Assembly: GCF_019823065.1 (NCBI RefSeq)
Contig: NZ_CP081966.1
Coordinates: 3,627,501 to 3,691,500 of the forward strand
Source of the DNA: Pseudomonas mosselii
GTDB lineage: Bacteria; Pseudomonadota; Gammaproteobacteria; Pseudomonadales; Pseudomonadaceae
Reading direction: 5' to 3'
Length of the DNA stretch: 64,000 nt
Shown: one piece after another, positions 30,254-37,842 of the stretch
Numbering within the stretch: the first letter of the stretch is position 1
How the letters are laid out: every line of letters starts with the position of its first letter
Position numbers and translations under genes: made by a program
The notes under the pieces: generated by a model
The model's database searches: none
The model's input: the letters and a program-made list of their open reading frames with translations, nothing else
Told to the model about the DNA's origin: nothing

Positions 30254-30463
30254 TCAACCTTCGAAAAGCACGGTGCACTTGCGATTCGCTTGTGCCCGTG
30301 CCCGAAGATCAGCCATGCGACTCAGCAACGATGCAGGGATGGGCTGGAGACGTTCCGGGTTCTCGGTAATGTCCGTGTGCACAAGCTCAAGAATGGCTTT
30401 TTCGGCCTCCTGCGCTTCGCATTCGATGGCCAGAAGTTCCACGTTCACCCTTGATTTGGACAT
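30254..30463 (-). CDS. Small conserved cytoplasmic protein
   Basis: The 69-residue protein starts at 30463, where AAGGAG lies 6 bases upstream; the longer frame has no such site. It is acidic and helical (MSKSRVNVELLAIECEAQEA). I do not know a family name. It is convergent with the YaaW-like gene and flanked by regions without genes. Confidence 0.55.
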   Translation of the reverse strand: MSKSRVNVELLAIECEAQEAEKAILELVHTDITENPERLQPIPASLLSRMADLRARAQANRKCTVLFEG

Positions 30464-30744
30464 GTTTTGCTCCTTCATCCGAACTATGCGACAACTGCCG
30501 CATGTGCGGTCTGACCAAGGGAATGTACAGCAGAATGACTTGAGGGAAATGAGGCACAAGCCCACCGTTACATGTTTCAGAACGGGACTACATGCCCATT
30601 GCCGATCGATCGGCACAGGCGCTCGCTCTAAACCGCACCTGAACGCCGCAGGCCTTTAGCCATTAGCACAACCGCCCTAATCGACCCTACTCACCCAGCA
30701 CTCGTATAGTCCCCTCTGGATTACAAAAACCAGGAAAGGACTCC

Positions 30745-31308
30745 ATGGGTCACAAACTTCCACCCCTCTGCCAATGGCTGGCCATCCTGGCCCTCACCTG
30801 CAGCACCCCAGCCCTGGCCGCCCCTGCCTCAGGCGACTACTGGATCATCTACGGCAAAGGCGAACGCCTGCACAACGAGGTCTACGTCGCCGATGCCGCC
30901 GGCATCCTGCAAAAGCCCGGCGGCGTGCAATCGGCCCAGGTCATGCAGCTGTTCGAAGACCCGGCCTTCCCGACCCTCGCCGCCTACGAGGTGCAGGTCA
31001 AATGCAAACAGCGCCAGATCCGCCTGGACAGCGCCCGGGCGATACGTCGCTTCGACGGCGCCGTGCGCGATGTGAAAACCAACGCCAAAGACTGGGCCGC
31101 ACCAAAGGACTACTGGCTGCAGCGCACCTTCGCCTTCGTCTGCGCCCCCGACAACCGCGCGCGCAACCAGATGCTGTCGATCGGCAAGATGCCGGCGGCG
31201 AAGATGGTCGCCACCATCCAGGCCATGTTCATCCAGTTGATTGGCGTGCAGGCCAACAGCCAGGCAGTGCAGGAGCTGGACGACATGCTGGCGAACACCC
31301 CACGATGA
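30745..31308 (+). CDS. Exported protein of unknown function
   Basis: The 187-residue protein has a signal peptide (hydrophobic residues 8-25, cut near PALAAPA). The mature part has paired cysteines in VQVKCKQRQ and FAFVCAPDN, perhaps a disulfide. Its stop overlaps the start of the lipoprotein gene (ATGA), so the two probably act together at the envelope. A good site (AGGAAAGGA) precedes the ATG. No known domain. Confidence 0.65.
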   Translation: MGHKLPPLCQWLAILALTCSTPALAAPASGDYWIIYGKGERLHNEVYVADAAGILQKPGGVQSAQVMQLFEDPAFPTLAAYEVQVKCKQRQIRLDSARAIRRFDGAVRDVKTNAKDWAAPKDYWLQRTFAFVCAPDNRARNQMLSIGKMPAAKMVATIQAMFIQLIGVQANSQAVQELDDMLANTPR

Positions 31309-31694
31309 GCACGCGTCCTCTGCTGGTCCTTGGCCTGTTGCTGCCTGTGCTGGCCGGCTGCATCCCGACCCTGCCGGAGCTGATGGCGGGCAACCAATGG
31401 CAAGGGCGCGACGCCAAGCAAGCCATCGACTTCTTCGGCCCGCCCATGCGCATGGAGCCGTTGCCCAACGGCACTGGGGTGCAGTTGGGCTGGTACCGCG
31501 ATACCACCTACGTGCAAAAGGAGGTGGTCGGCAGCACCGCCGAGATGCAAGGCAACGTGATGGTCCATACCAATTACTGGGACGACGTGGCCCATCCTGG
31601 CGGCTGCACGATACTGATGTCGGTGAACAAGGCGCGGCAGATTAACGACTTTTCCACCAAGGGGCGCTGTAACGGTGTGAACCTGGCGCCATAG
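31305..31694 (+). CDS. Small lipoprotein
   Basis: The 129-residue protein has a lipobox, LLPVLAGC, ending at Cys19, so the mature protein would be lipid-anchored. The rest ([20 protein letters not shown]) resembles small SmpA/BamE-like outer-membrane lipoproteins only in a general way. It is translationally coupled to the upstream exported protein. Confidence 0.65.
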   Translation: MSTRPLLVLGLLLPVLAGCIPTLPELMAGNQWQGRDAKQAIDFFGPPMRMEPLPNGTGVQLGWYRDTTYVQKEVVGSTAEMQGNVMVHTNYWDDVAHPGGCTILMSVNKARQINDFSTKGRCNGVNLAP

Positions 31695-31734
31695 CGGCTA
31701 GCCGAAACGTGGCAGCGGACTTGTTGGAGCGGGA

Positions 31735-31765
31735 TCGTGGGAGCGGGCTTGCCCCGCGATAGCGC
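31735..31765. repeat. Single REP unit
   Basis: CGTGGGAGCGGGCTTGCCCC closes into a hairpin of the same type as at 27656. It lies between the lipoprotein gene and the convergent DUF3077-like gene. A partial unit of the related type also occurs at 9553-9572. Confidence 0.7.
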
Positions 31766-31803
31766 CCCCCAGGCAACCAAGCCCTCAGCCAGATACCCTC
31801 CCC

Positions 31804-32028
31804 CTACTCAGCCCCCCGCCCAACCATCAACCCATGATTCACATCCTGGGCCAACGCCTTGGCCATACCACTGAGGTAATGCACCGCCGTCAGCAGCGTA
31901 GGCAGATGATCAGTTTCCACCATCGCCAGATCACTGATCTTGTGCACTGCACGCATCAACACGGTCGCCTGCTCCACCGCATGGTTCAGCGGATGCCCCG
32001 CCACCACGCGGAACAGCGGGTCTTGCAC
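31804..32028 (-). CDS. DUF3077-like protein, possibly 5'-truncated
   Basis: The 74-residue frame starts at GTG 32028 (MQDPLFRVVAGHPLNHAVEQ). LTAVHYLSGMAKALAQDVNHG is the DUF3077-type core, similar to 13262-13558. Family members usually have 20-30 more residues before LFxV. The missing part would fall exactly where the decayed mtlZ fragment begins (32053), so the 5' end was probably lost in a rearrangement. AGGAG overlaps the GTG, so the start is doubtful. Confidence 0.55.
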   Translation of the reverse strand: MQDPLFRVVAGHPLNHAVEQATVLMRAVHKISDLAMVETDHLPTLLTAVHYLSGMAKALAQDVNHGLMVGRGAE

Positions 32029-32052
32029 TCCTATCTCCCCGCGCCAAACTTA

Positions 32053-32178
32053 GTACAGACAGTCCGGCCGGCGTGGCGATGCTCAACCAATAAACCATTG
32101 ATGCTTACCTACACAATCCATGCGGCAATTATCATCTTTTCGCGGTTAGGCATAGATCTGCCATTCGCGCACGAACGC
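32053..32178 (+). pseudogene. Decayed copy of the 3' end of mtlZ
   Basis: The DNA aligns with mtlZ 23421-23547 in the same orientation: CAGACAG, GGCGTGGCGA, AAACCAT then ACAATCCATGC all recur. The copy has an in-frame TAA where mtlZ reads GAA, and a 5-base deletion soon after. In the shifted frame it still reads TIHAAIIIFSRLGIDLPFAHE against AIHAAAITCSRTGPDLPFEHE. Only the last 40 codons remain. It lies directly before the IS3 element. It was not annotated as expressed. Confidence 0.8.
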
Positions 32179-32206
32179 TGTAATACGCTGAATCGCCCCT
32201 GGTTTC

Positions 32207-33088
32207 CTAGACACTCTCCAAGCTCAGAAAATAGCGTTTCTCATACTCTACTGGAGACAGCTGCATAGCACTGCTGTGTCGACGCTTGGGGTTATAGAAC
32301 ATCTCGATGTAATCGAAAATATCACTTCGGGCTTCGTCACGCGTTGCGTAGATCTTTCGTCGGATTCGCTCCCGCTTCAAAAGCTGGAAAAAGCTCTCGG
32401 CTACGGCATTGTCGTGGCAGTTTCCCCGTCGGCTCATGCTGCTGATCACATTGTTGGCCTTCAGGAAGCTTTGCCAATCTGAGCTACTGAACTGACTGCC
32501 TTGGTCTGAGTGAATCATCACTTGCTGCTGTGGCTTGCGTCGCCACACGGCCATCAGCATGGCGTCGATGGCCAGGTCGCTGCTCATCCTGGACTTCATT
32601 GACCAACCAATGACTTGGCGAGAGAACAGATCCAACACTACCGCCAGGTACAGCCACCCTTCATAGGTGCGGATGTAGGTGATATCGGTCACCCAGACCT
32701 TATTCGGCTCACTGACCTTGAACTGCCGGGCCAGATGGTTGGGCGATGCCACTGTTGGTTTTCCGCCATAAAACCCAGGACGACGGCGATAGCCCGTTTG
32801 CGAACGCAGCCCCTCTGCCTGCATCAAGCGACCGACTCGATTTCGCCCACAGATCTCTCCCAGCTCTCGAAGGTCATCGTGAATCTTGCGATAGCCATAC
32901 ACGCCTCCGCTTTCTAACCAGGCATGCTTGATCAAGCCAAGCAGGCGTTGATCTTCTTTGGCTCGGGCAGATTGAGGCTCGGCCAGCCAAGCGTAGTAGC
33001 CGCTGGGATGCACCTTGAGGGTTTGACAAAGACGCCGCACCGGGTAATCGATCGAGTGCTTCTTGATGAAGGCGTACTTCAGCCGCAC
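32207..33088 (-). CDS. IS3-family transposase OrfB
   Basis: The 293-residue integrase-core transposase has an N-terminal HTH_21-type part (GVYGYRKIHDDL) and the DDE catalytic residues in VTDITY, HSDQGSQF and NAVAESFFQLLK. The start ATG at 33088 overlaps orfA by 10 bases. In IS3 elements OrfA and OrfB are normally joined by programmed -1 frameshifting, so OrfB alone may be minor. No internal stop; it looks intact. Confidence 0.9.
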   Translation of the reverse strand: MRLKYAFIKKHSIDYPVRRLCQTLKVHPSGYYAWLAEPQSARAKEDQRLLGLIKHAWLESGGVYGYRKIHDDLRELGEICGRNRVGRLMQAEGLRSQTGYRRRPGFYGGKPTVASPNHLARQFKVSEPNKVWVTDITYIRTYEGWLYLAVVLDLFSRQVIGWSMKSRMSSDLAIDAMLMAVWRRKPQQQVMIHSDQGSQFSSSDWQSFLKANNVISSMSRRGNCHDNAVAESFFQLLKRERIRRKIYATRDEARSDIFDYIEMFYNPKRRHSSAMQLSPVEYEKRYFLSLESV

Positions 33089-33357
33089 TCCTTGGCAAAG
33101 TACGCGGCGGCCTTCTTTAAGATGTCTCGCTCTTCCGTCACCCGCTTGAGTTCAGCGCGCAGCTTGCGCAGTTCAGCCTGCTGATCATTGTCTTGCTGAC
33201 GCTGCTCTTGGGGCTTGCTGTAGACCTTGATCCAAGCGTAAAGGCTGTGCACGGACAAGCCCAGGCGCTGGGCGACCTCGGCGACAGGTTTGCCTTTTTC
33301 GGTCACTTGCTTGACCGCTTCGATCTTGAATTCTTCGGGGTAACGCTGACGACTCAT
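33079..33357 (-). CDS. IS3-family transposase OrfA
   Basis: The 92-residue protein has a helix-turn-helix (RYPEEFKIEAVKQVTEKGK, VAEVAQRLGLSVHSLYAWIK) followed by a leucine-zipper-like helix (LRKLRAELKRVTEERDILKK). It binds the IS ends and supplies the N-terminus of the OrfAB transposase. AGGAGG lies just before the ATG. Confidence 0.9.
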   Translation of the reverse strand: MSRQRYPEEFKIEAVKQVTEKGKPVAEVAQRLGLSVHSLYAWIKVYSKPQEQRQQDNDQQAELRKLRAELKRVTEERDILKKAAAYFAKECG

Positions 33358-33420
33358 GGCACCTCCTATTTGGGCCTCATTATGAGGCTTGGAGGTGTCT
33401 ACGAAACCAGGGGCGATTCA

Positions 33421-33814
33421 TTTCTACGAATAGCTTGTCCCCATGATATAGCGCGCCGAAAAACGCCCCCATTTCCGTGGGTATAAACTGTTTACCATCT
33501 TCCGTTGAGAACAGGACTTTTTTTACCGTCCCATCGCCAAACCTAACTTCAAGCTCACAAGTAGTTTCACCCCGCTCTGGACATCCTTCGACCCGAGCCC
33601 TGGAGAGGTCAAGCATTGCAGATGGAGCGCCATCCCCCTTATCAAAAACTCGAACCGTCAGCTTCGGTCCAGAACCATTTATAGGGCTGGCCTCTTGTGT
33701 GTACATTTGGGTGCTAGACGAGCGCATCTCATCTTTAATTTCACTGCTTACCCATCCTGCTTGGCAAATAGTTGGCAGTATCGACAATACCAAAATCGAA
33801 GCACGCACCAGCAT
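33421..33814 (-). pseudogene. Exported protein gene truncated by IS3
   Basis: The frame starts at 33814 with a signal peptide (MLVRASILVLSILPTICQAG). About 131 host residues remain before the reading frame runs into the IS end and stops at 33380. Mature motifs include CPERGETTCELEVRFGDG, with a likely disulfide. The missing C-terminus is not found on the other side of the IS, where the mtlZ fragment lies. Function unknown. Confidence 0.7.
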
Positions 33815-33886
33815 TCCTCACCCTCCTTGTTGATGAGGGCAATCTACCACAGCCAGGCAACCCCCGCCGCTCTCCGACAAGCGCCA

Positions 33887-33960
33887 CCCTGTCCACCCAT
33901 CCACCCTGGACACACAGCCAGTAACCAAGACCGCCACTGGCGTAGTAGCCTTCTGCCTTT
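33887..33960 (+). repeat. Direct repeat, copy A, upstream of nuclease gene
   Basis: The 25 bases 33887-33911 (CCCTGTCCACCCATCCACCC plus TGGAC) recur exactly at 36597-36621. AGCCAGTA and CGTAGTAGC recur at the same offset of 2710 bases. Both copies precede a rightward cargo-like gene, so a promoter or operator role is likely. GTCCA and TGGAC in the repeat form a dyad. Confidence 0.7.
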
Positions 33961-33992
33961 ACGTTAACCACAATGCATCAGGAAGATTGCAA

Positions 33993-34697
33993 ATGACCAC
34001 ACTGGCACAGGCGCTGCGAAGCTACATAGAGCAGGCAACCGATGGCGCTACCAGACAAGAAATGAAGGAGTACATCGATCGCGAATTCCCGAATCGATGG
34101 AAGCCTGGAGCAATCGCTGCCCATTTCTACGCTTGCACGGTTAATAATCCTAAGGCCTACATCCATCACAAATGGGCTGATCGCTTCTTCTACCGCTCCG
34201 AAGATGGTCGCTTCCATCGATACAATCCTGACCTCCACGGAGTAAACACTTGGGCTCCGACCAGTGATATAGAAACGGATGATTTCGACGAGGCCGAGGA
34301 AGCCAATATCGATGAACTCGTAGAGACTTCCATTAGCCTTGAGCGGGACGTCGAAACCCACTTGGTTCGCAGTCTCGACAGCATTGAAAAGGGTCTTCGC
34401 TTCATCGACCGCCAAGTCAGCATCGATGTTGGGCGAGTAGACATTCTTGCAGAGGATTCCGCCGGCCGCCGCGTCGTCATCGAACTGAAGGTCGGGCAGG
34501 CAAAGGATGCTGCTGTAGGCCAGATCGCCCGCTACCTTGGCTGGTATGGTCGCCAGGATGGCCAACGTCCCCGCGGCATGCTGATCGCCAGCGAGTTCCC
34601 GGATACCGTACGATATGCTGCCGAAGCCATCCCAGACTTGTCCCTTGTAGAATACAAGGTGCAGTTCGCTTTCAATTCTGTTGCGGTAGAAGACTAA
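33993..34697 (+). CDS. NucS/DUF91-like endonuclease with N-terminal helical domain
   Basis: The 234-residue protein starts at 33993 (AGGAAG 6 bases upstream). The N-terminus (TLAQALRSYIEQATDGATRQ) resembles winged-helix modules often fused to nucleases, ending with FFYRSEDGRFHRYNP near 65-79. The C-terminal half has a PD-(D/E)xK nuclease core: GRVDILAEDSAGRRVVIELK holds the catalytic Asp and ExK, followed by GQIARYLGW. It probably cleaves DNA at ends or mismatches. Placed at the tail end of a prophage with its own repeat-type promoter region and terminator, it looks like phage-carried cargo, perhaps for exclusion of other phages. Confidence 0.75.
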   Translation: MTTLAQALRSYIEQATDGATRQEMKEYIDREFPNRWKPGAIAAHFYACTVNNPKAYIHHKWADRFFYRSEDGRFHRYNPDLHGVNTWAPTSDIETDDFDEAEEANIDELVETSISLERDVETHLVRSLDSIEKGLRFIDRQVSIDVGRVDILAEDSAGRRVVIELKVGQAKDAAVGQIARYLGWYGRQDGQRPRGMLIASEFPDTVRYAAEAIPDLSLVEYKVQFAFNSVAVED

Positions 34698-34701
34698 CCT
34701 A

Positions 34702-34731
34702 AGCCCGGCCAAGCGCCGGGCTTTTCGTTCC
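34702..34731 (+). terminator. Terminator of nuclease gene
   Basis: AGCCCGGC and GCCGGGCT form an 8-bp stem with a 5-base loop, followed by TTTCGTTC, 5 bases after the nuclease stop. Confidence 0.85.
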
Positions 34732-34813
34732 TGTCCACCGACAAGCAACAGTACCCGACCCTCCATCCGGTCTATCCTTACCCCTCCCAACCACTCACAT
34801 GAAGGGTGCGAAG

Positions 34814-35008
34814 ATGCCCGGCGATGAGAAGCGGAGATTTGTCGAGGCGCTGGAGCACTGGGCGGAGGCTGTGGATGCGATCCGCGCCCGGGAGCGAACC
34901 GAGGCCATTGCCCAGGTTGAGGAACTGGAGAAGTTGCGCCTCAAGCAGGCTTTCCACGCCAGTGACCTGGGTCGGCACCATGCTTGGAAGCATCGCAGCC
35001 AGGGGTAA
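34814..35008 (+). CDS. Small charged helical protein
   Basis: The 64-residue protein starts at 34814, where AAGGG is 7 bases upstream; an ATG at 34799 is an alternative adding five residues. It is a single charged helix (EALEHWAEAVDAIRARERTE) with a His/Arg-rich tail. No known family. Its upstream region has a weak resemblance (CTGTCCACC) to the repeat before the nuclease. Confidence 0.55.
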   Translation: MPGDEKRRFVEALEHWAEAVDAIRARERTEAIAQVEELEKLRLKQAFHASDLGRHHAWKHRSQG

Positions 35009-35019
35009 GCGCCAGATGC

Positions 35020-35042
35020 AAAAGCCCAGCGCGGGGCTGGGC
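35020..35042 (-). terminator. Terminator of the leftward lipoprotein gene
   Basis: GCCCAGC and GCTGGGC pair; read leftward the stem is followed by TTTTGC. It lies 130 bases past the stop of the lipoprotein gene. Confidence 0.65.
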
Positions 35043-35171
35043 GTAGGCCGTAACGGCCGCATCCATAGCAGTAGAGATGGTGCGATCAGCTAAAATGCAA
35101 GGCCCCTCCTAGTCATCAAACAATAAAGTCACAACAAAGTCCAACAATCAAATATTGCAACCTTAAAAATT

Positions 35172-36206
35172 TCAATCACTCAACAGCCACTGCTTTAATT
35201 CAGGGTCTAATCTATGCATAGGATTTGCATCACCAGTACTAGAAACCAAAACCCTCCTGCAGTACTCAACCTCAGCAGACATAGCCGCATCTAGAGGGCG
35301 AGGCCTCTGCTCCCTACTGCCATCAGGGTTGATAACTTCAATTGGCGGCCTATTCTCAATGTTTATCAACCTCTCCATGCAAAGCAATGGCGTATCATCA
35401 GTCATTAGCGTGCTGACCACGATTTTAGTAACTGCCTTTATAGCCTCTGCATTGCCCTGCCCGCCCGAAGATGAAGACTGTCCAATTTGCCCTTCCGACT
35501 GCCCAGAAGCACTTAACAACGTAGATTTAAATATGTGGTCCTCTGTCCGCCTTTTATTACCCTCCAAATCTTTTAGCCTTGCCTTTTCCTCTGCACTTAG
35601 ATTCTGGCCGTCCCCAGCAGGCCCTCCAGAGGTCTCTATTGTTTTTATCTCACTCTTGAATTTTTCCAATTCAGAATTAAGTGCATCGAGATTACCCGAG
35701 ACGGAGGCAGCCCCATGAGACCCGAGCGTAACCGGCGGAGCTATTGTAGAGTCAGTTAACTGCTCGACGGCCGCCAGAGCGACTGCATAACGCTGCAATC
35801 TAGATTTATAGAAATTGTACTGTGCATCATCCAGCGTATCATTCATTCTATCTAGGCAAAAGCTATACAACTGATCTCTAAAAAACTGGATATTTCGCGA
35901 CCTAACACCTACATACGCTGCAGAGGTTTGCACGGCAGCTGCAACCTCTCCTTTCGCACCATTAGGAACTTCACCTTTGGCAGCCAGCTGAGCAGCGTAT
36001 GCTGCCAATGCATCAGGGCTTGGCGCCGGGCATATTGTGCCATTACCAACAACTACCTCTCGCTGCTGAATATCAACTATTATCGACTCAGCATCTTTTG
36101 ACCGCTCATCGATAGCAAACTTATGAGTTCTATAAATACTATTCCAATTTGCGCTACAGGCAGCAGTTAGCGAGAGCACCAAAGTGATAATCACATATCT
36201 AATCAT
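35172..36206 (-). CDS. Large lipoprotein of unknown function (AT-rich)
   Basis: The 344-residue protein has the lipobox LSLTAAC ending at Cys17. The mature part has several cysteines, a coiled-coil stretch with EEKARLKDLEGNKRRTEDHI near 207-226, and a Ser/Gly-rich linker (QIGQSSSSGGQGN). No known domain. The DNA is much richer in A and T than the surrounding genes, and intergenic sequence on both sides is AT-rich too, so it was probably acquired separately. It lies among rightward cargo genes but in the opposite direction. A phage-encoded surface-exclusion role is conceivable, without direct evidence. Confidence 0.7.
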   Translation of the reverse strand: MIRYVIITLVLSLTAACSANWNSIYRTHKFAIDERSKDAESIIVDIQQREVVVGNGTICPAPSPDALAAYAAQLAAKGEVPNGAKGEVAAAVQTSAAYVGVRSRNIQFFRDQLYSFCLDRMNDTLDDAQYNFYKSRLQRYAVALAAVEQLTDSTIAPPVTLGSHGAASVSGNLDALNSELEKFKSEIKTIETSGGPAGDGQNLSAEEKARLKDLEGNKRRTEDHIFKSTLLSASGQSEGQIGQSSSSGGQGNAEAIKAVTKIVVSTLMTDDTPLLCMERLINIENRPPIEVINPDGSREQRPRPLDAAMSAEVEYCRRVLVSSTGDANPMHRLDPELKQWLLSD

Positions 36207-36737
36207 AGCATCTTACTCAACCATCATGGCCATTACCCATCACTAAAGACCAGTACCGCATGGTTGGCAAGTTCATGAATCGCTTTGCCGCTTAACATCA
36301 ACCAAATCAAAAACCTATTAAGAATGCATAATCCCTTCTCACCGTTCAACAGCCATCCAGTACCTGAGCGATACCCGTGCTCAGCACCACCTTCAGCGCC
36401 TCATACGGCCGAGCGAAGCCCCTGGTGCGAACGGCCCCTTCATCTTGCTTCAGACGCTCTGACCACGAATCTTCGGTAACAACTTTGCCTCTCCCAGGTC
36501 AGCAGTTGAGCGATGCTGTAAGACCCCGCTCATGTAGTCGGTGTATATCGCGTGGAGAAAGCCGGCCTCATGACGTTGATGACTGGTAAATGGACGCCCT
36601 GTCCACCCATCCACCCTGGACGGAAAGCCAGTACATGGCCATGTCCGGGGCGTAGTAGCGTTGTGCCTCCCAACAAACCGCCCCGGCCCGTTGCCGGAAA
36701 GCCCATGGACTGGGGCACGACGACCTAGGAGGTCACT
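36207..36737. other. Intergenic region with direct repeat copy B
   Basis: These 531 bases hold no supported gene. The first part is AT-rich and must contain the lipoprotein promoter. From 36597 the direct repeat (copy B) leads into the next rightward gene. Confidence 0.5.
36597..36670 (+). repeat. Direct repeat, copy B
   Basis: It matches copy A at 33887-33960: 25 exact bases, then AGCCAGTA and CGTAGTAGC at identical spacing. It lies about 70 bases before the gene at 36738. Confidence 0.7.
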
Positions 36738-37001
36738 ATGCGTGATGATGGCAAGCTTGATCCACTTGAAGGCCTGAGTTCGCCTTTTGCACTTGGCACC
36801 CTTTCCGCGCTCTTGGCCCTGACACGGGTCGTACAGATCCTAGCCGGCAAGGACAACGCCCTGATCGATAAGGCGATGGAGGCTGTGAAAGCACCCGACA
36901 ACTTCACAGACCCTCAAACGAAGCGTGTTTTCGAAGGACCAGCCCAGCAAGTTGCTGCTATTGCCAAGGAGACTAGAGAGGCGATGAAGCAACGGTCTTG
37001 A
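36738..37001 (+). CDS. Small phage-region protein of unknown function
   Basis: The 87-residue protein has a near-perfect ribosome site (TAGGAGGT, 5 bases before ATG). LDPLEGLSSPFALGTLSALLALTR near 7-30 is an amphipathic or weakly hydrophobic helix. No family recognised. It follows repeat copy B, and its 3' end overlaps the leftward small gene ending at 36973. Confidence 0.6.
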   Translation: MRDDGKLDPLEGLSSPFALGTLSALLALTRVVQILAGKDNALIDKAMEAVKAPDNFTDPQTKRVFEGPAQQVAAIAKETREAMKQRS

Positions 37002-37098
37002 CGATATTGCTTATCATCGCCTCATGTGCATCAATCTGGCGCGCAACCTTTTTCTCTCTTTTCTCTTTGCGCGCCGGCTTACGTCGTTTTCTTTGCAT
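36973..37098 (-). CDS. Very basic 41-residue peptide
   Basis: ATG at 37098 follows GGAGAGGG. The product MQRKRRKPARKEKREKKVAR and onwards has 16 Lys/Arg in its first 20 residues. It lies 37 bases after the tail chaperone extension, as the last gene of the leftward late operon before cargo genes. It may be a remnant start of another gene or a real small protein. It overlaps the 3' end of the rightward gene by 29 bases. Confidence 0.4.
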   Translation of the reverse strand: MQRKRRKPARKEKREKKVARQIDAHEAMISNIVKTVASSPL

Positions 37099-37135
37099 AT
37101 CCCTCTCCTGCGGCCTGGCCGCGTCAGTCGTTGCC

Positions 37136-37458
37136 CTACTCCGCCGCCTCAGCCATCACGGCCAGAGCTTCGTGTTCCATGATGCGGAGATCGGGGAAAA
37201 TTTCGGTGAGTTCTCGGCGCTTGATTCCGAGCATCGACGCGACCGAGGGAATGGCTGTGTAGTCCAGACCCGAAGGTCCGCCCTGCCCCAAGCGCCACTG
37301 CGTGCCCAATGCCTCGAATACTCGGATGGCCGGCCAAGCATCTGGCCAAACCTCCACCTCTTCCTCGAGGAGGTCGGCCAGGGTCAGGCCAATGGCCGCC
37401 AGCTGCTCGGCGGACGGGCCGCTCTCATACAGCGCCCGAGCCGCCGCCCTCAGTTTCC
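37136..37458 (-). CDS. Tail assembly chaperone frameshift extension (DUF1799-like, GT part)
   Basis: The frame reads from inside the end of the upstream gene through LYESGPSAEQLAAIGLTL and VWPDAWPAIRVFEALGTQWR to its stop TAG at 37136-37138. It resembles DUF1799 phage tail proteins (WP, ALxTQWR, GGPxGLDY pattern). It has no convincing start of its own: a GTG at 37357 lacks a good site and would skip about 30 well-behaved residues. It is therefore best read as the T part of a G-GT frameshift pair, made only after -1 slippage at 37453-37459. Confidence 0.75.
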
Positions 37459-37833
37459 CAAGCGCGCCGGGTTGTAGGCCGCCTGGTAGGCATCGGTCAC
37501 TGCCTTCGGCGCGCCGGTGCAGGTGCGCACGAGTTCGACGATCGCCTCCTGGCTGAACTCGTCCTCCAGATCCCAGCCGGTGATGATCTCGCCCAGCTGC
37601 TCGGCCTGCAGGGTGATTTCACCAGCGGTGACTTCCTCCCAGCTCGCACCATCCTTCTGGGCCTTTTCTGCCCAGGTGTCGCGCGCTTTGTTCCAGCGGT
37701 CGAACATGCCGGCCAGTGTCACCCGGTCCATGTACCGGAACTGGAACTCAACCGGCACTGGCTCGCCGCCGATACGCGGCACCTGCACAACCGCAGTGAA
37801 AGTCGGGTTCTGCGCGATCTTGATCTTCGCCAT
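37450..37833 (-). CDS. Phage tail assembly chaperone (G part)
   Basis: The 127-residue protein is immediately downstream of the tail tube gene, where lambda has gpG. It begins MAKIKIAQNPTFTAVVQVPR and ends NPARLGN. The last sense codons are G-GGA-AAC followed directly by TGA, so GGGAAAC is a perfect X-XXY-YYZ slippery heptamer, nearly identical to the lambda GGGAAAG. Slipping joins this protein to the DUF1799-like extension. G and GT proteins bind the tape measure protein during tail assembly. AGGAG lies 7 bases before the start. Confidence 0.85.
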   Translation of the reverse strand: MAKIKIAQNPTFTAVVQVPRIGGEPVPVEFQFRYMDRVTLAGMFDRWNKARDTWAEKAQKDGASWEEVTAGEITLQAEQLGEIITGWDLEDEFSQEAIVELVRTCTGAPKAVTDAYQAAYNPARLGN

Positions 37834-37842
37834 GGGCTCTCC

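Larger units (their letters stand above)
32189..33420 (-). mobile_element. IS3-family insertion sequence, 1232 bp
   Basis: The left end TGAATCGCCCCTGGTTTC at 32189 is matched by its reverse complement ending at 33420. The inverted repeats continue for about 33 bases with three mismatches or so. Inside are two leftward genes, orfA and orfB. The flanks TAATACGC and TTTCTACG share no obvious 3-5 bp duplication, so the two sides were probably not joined before insertion. Confidence 0.88.

Noticed and set aside
30774..31694. A long frame fused to the lipoprotein
   Set aside because: The first half is the shadow of the exported protein at 30745. The real lipoprotein starts at 31305 with a lipobox.
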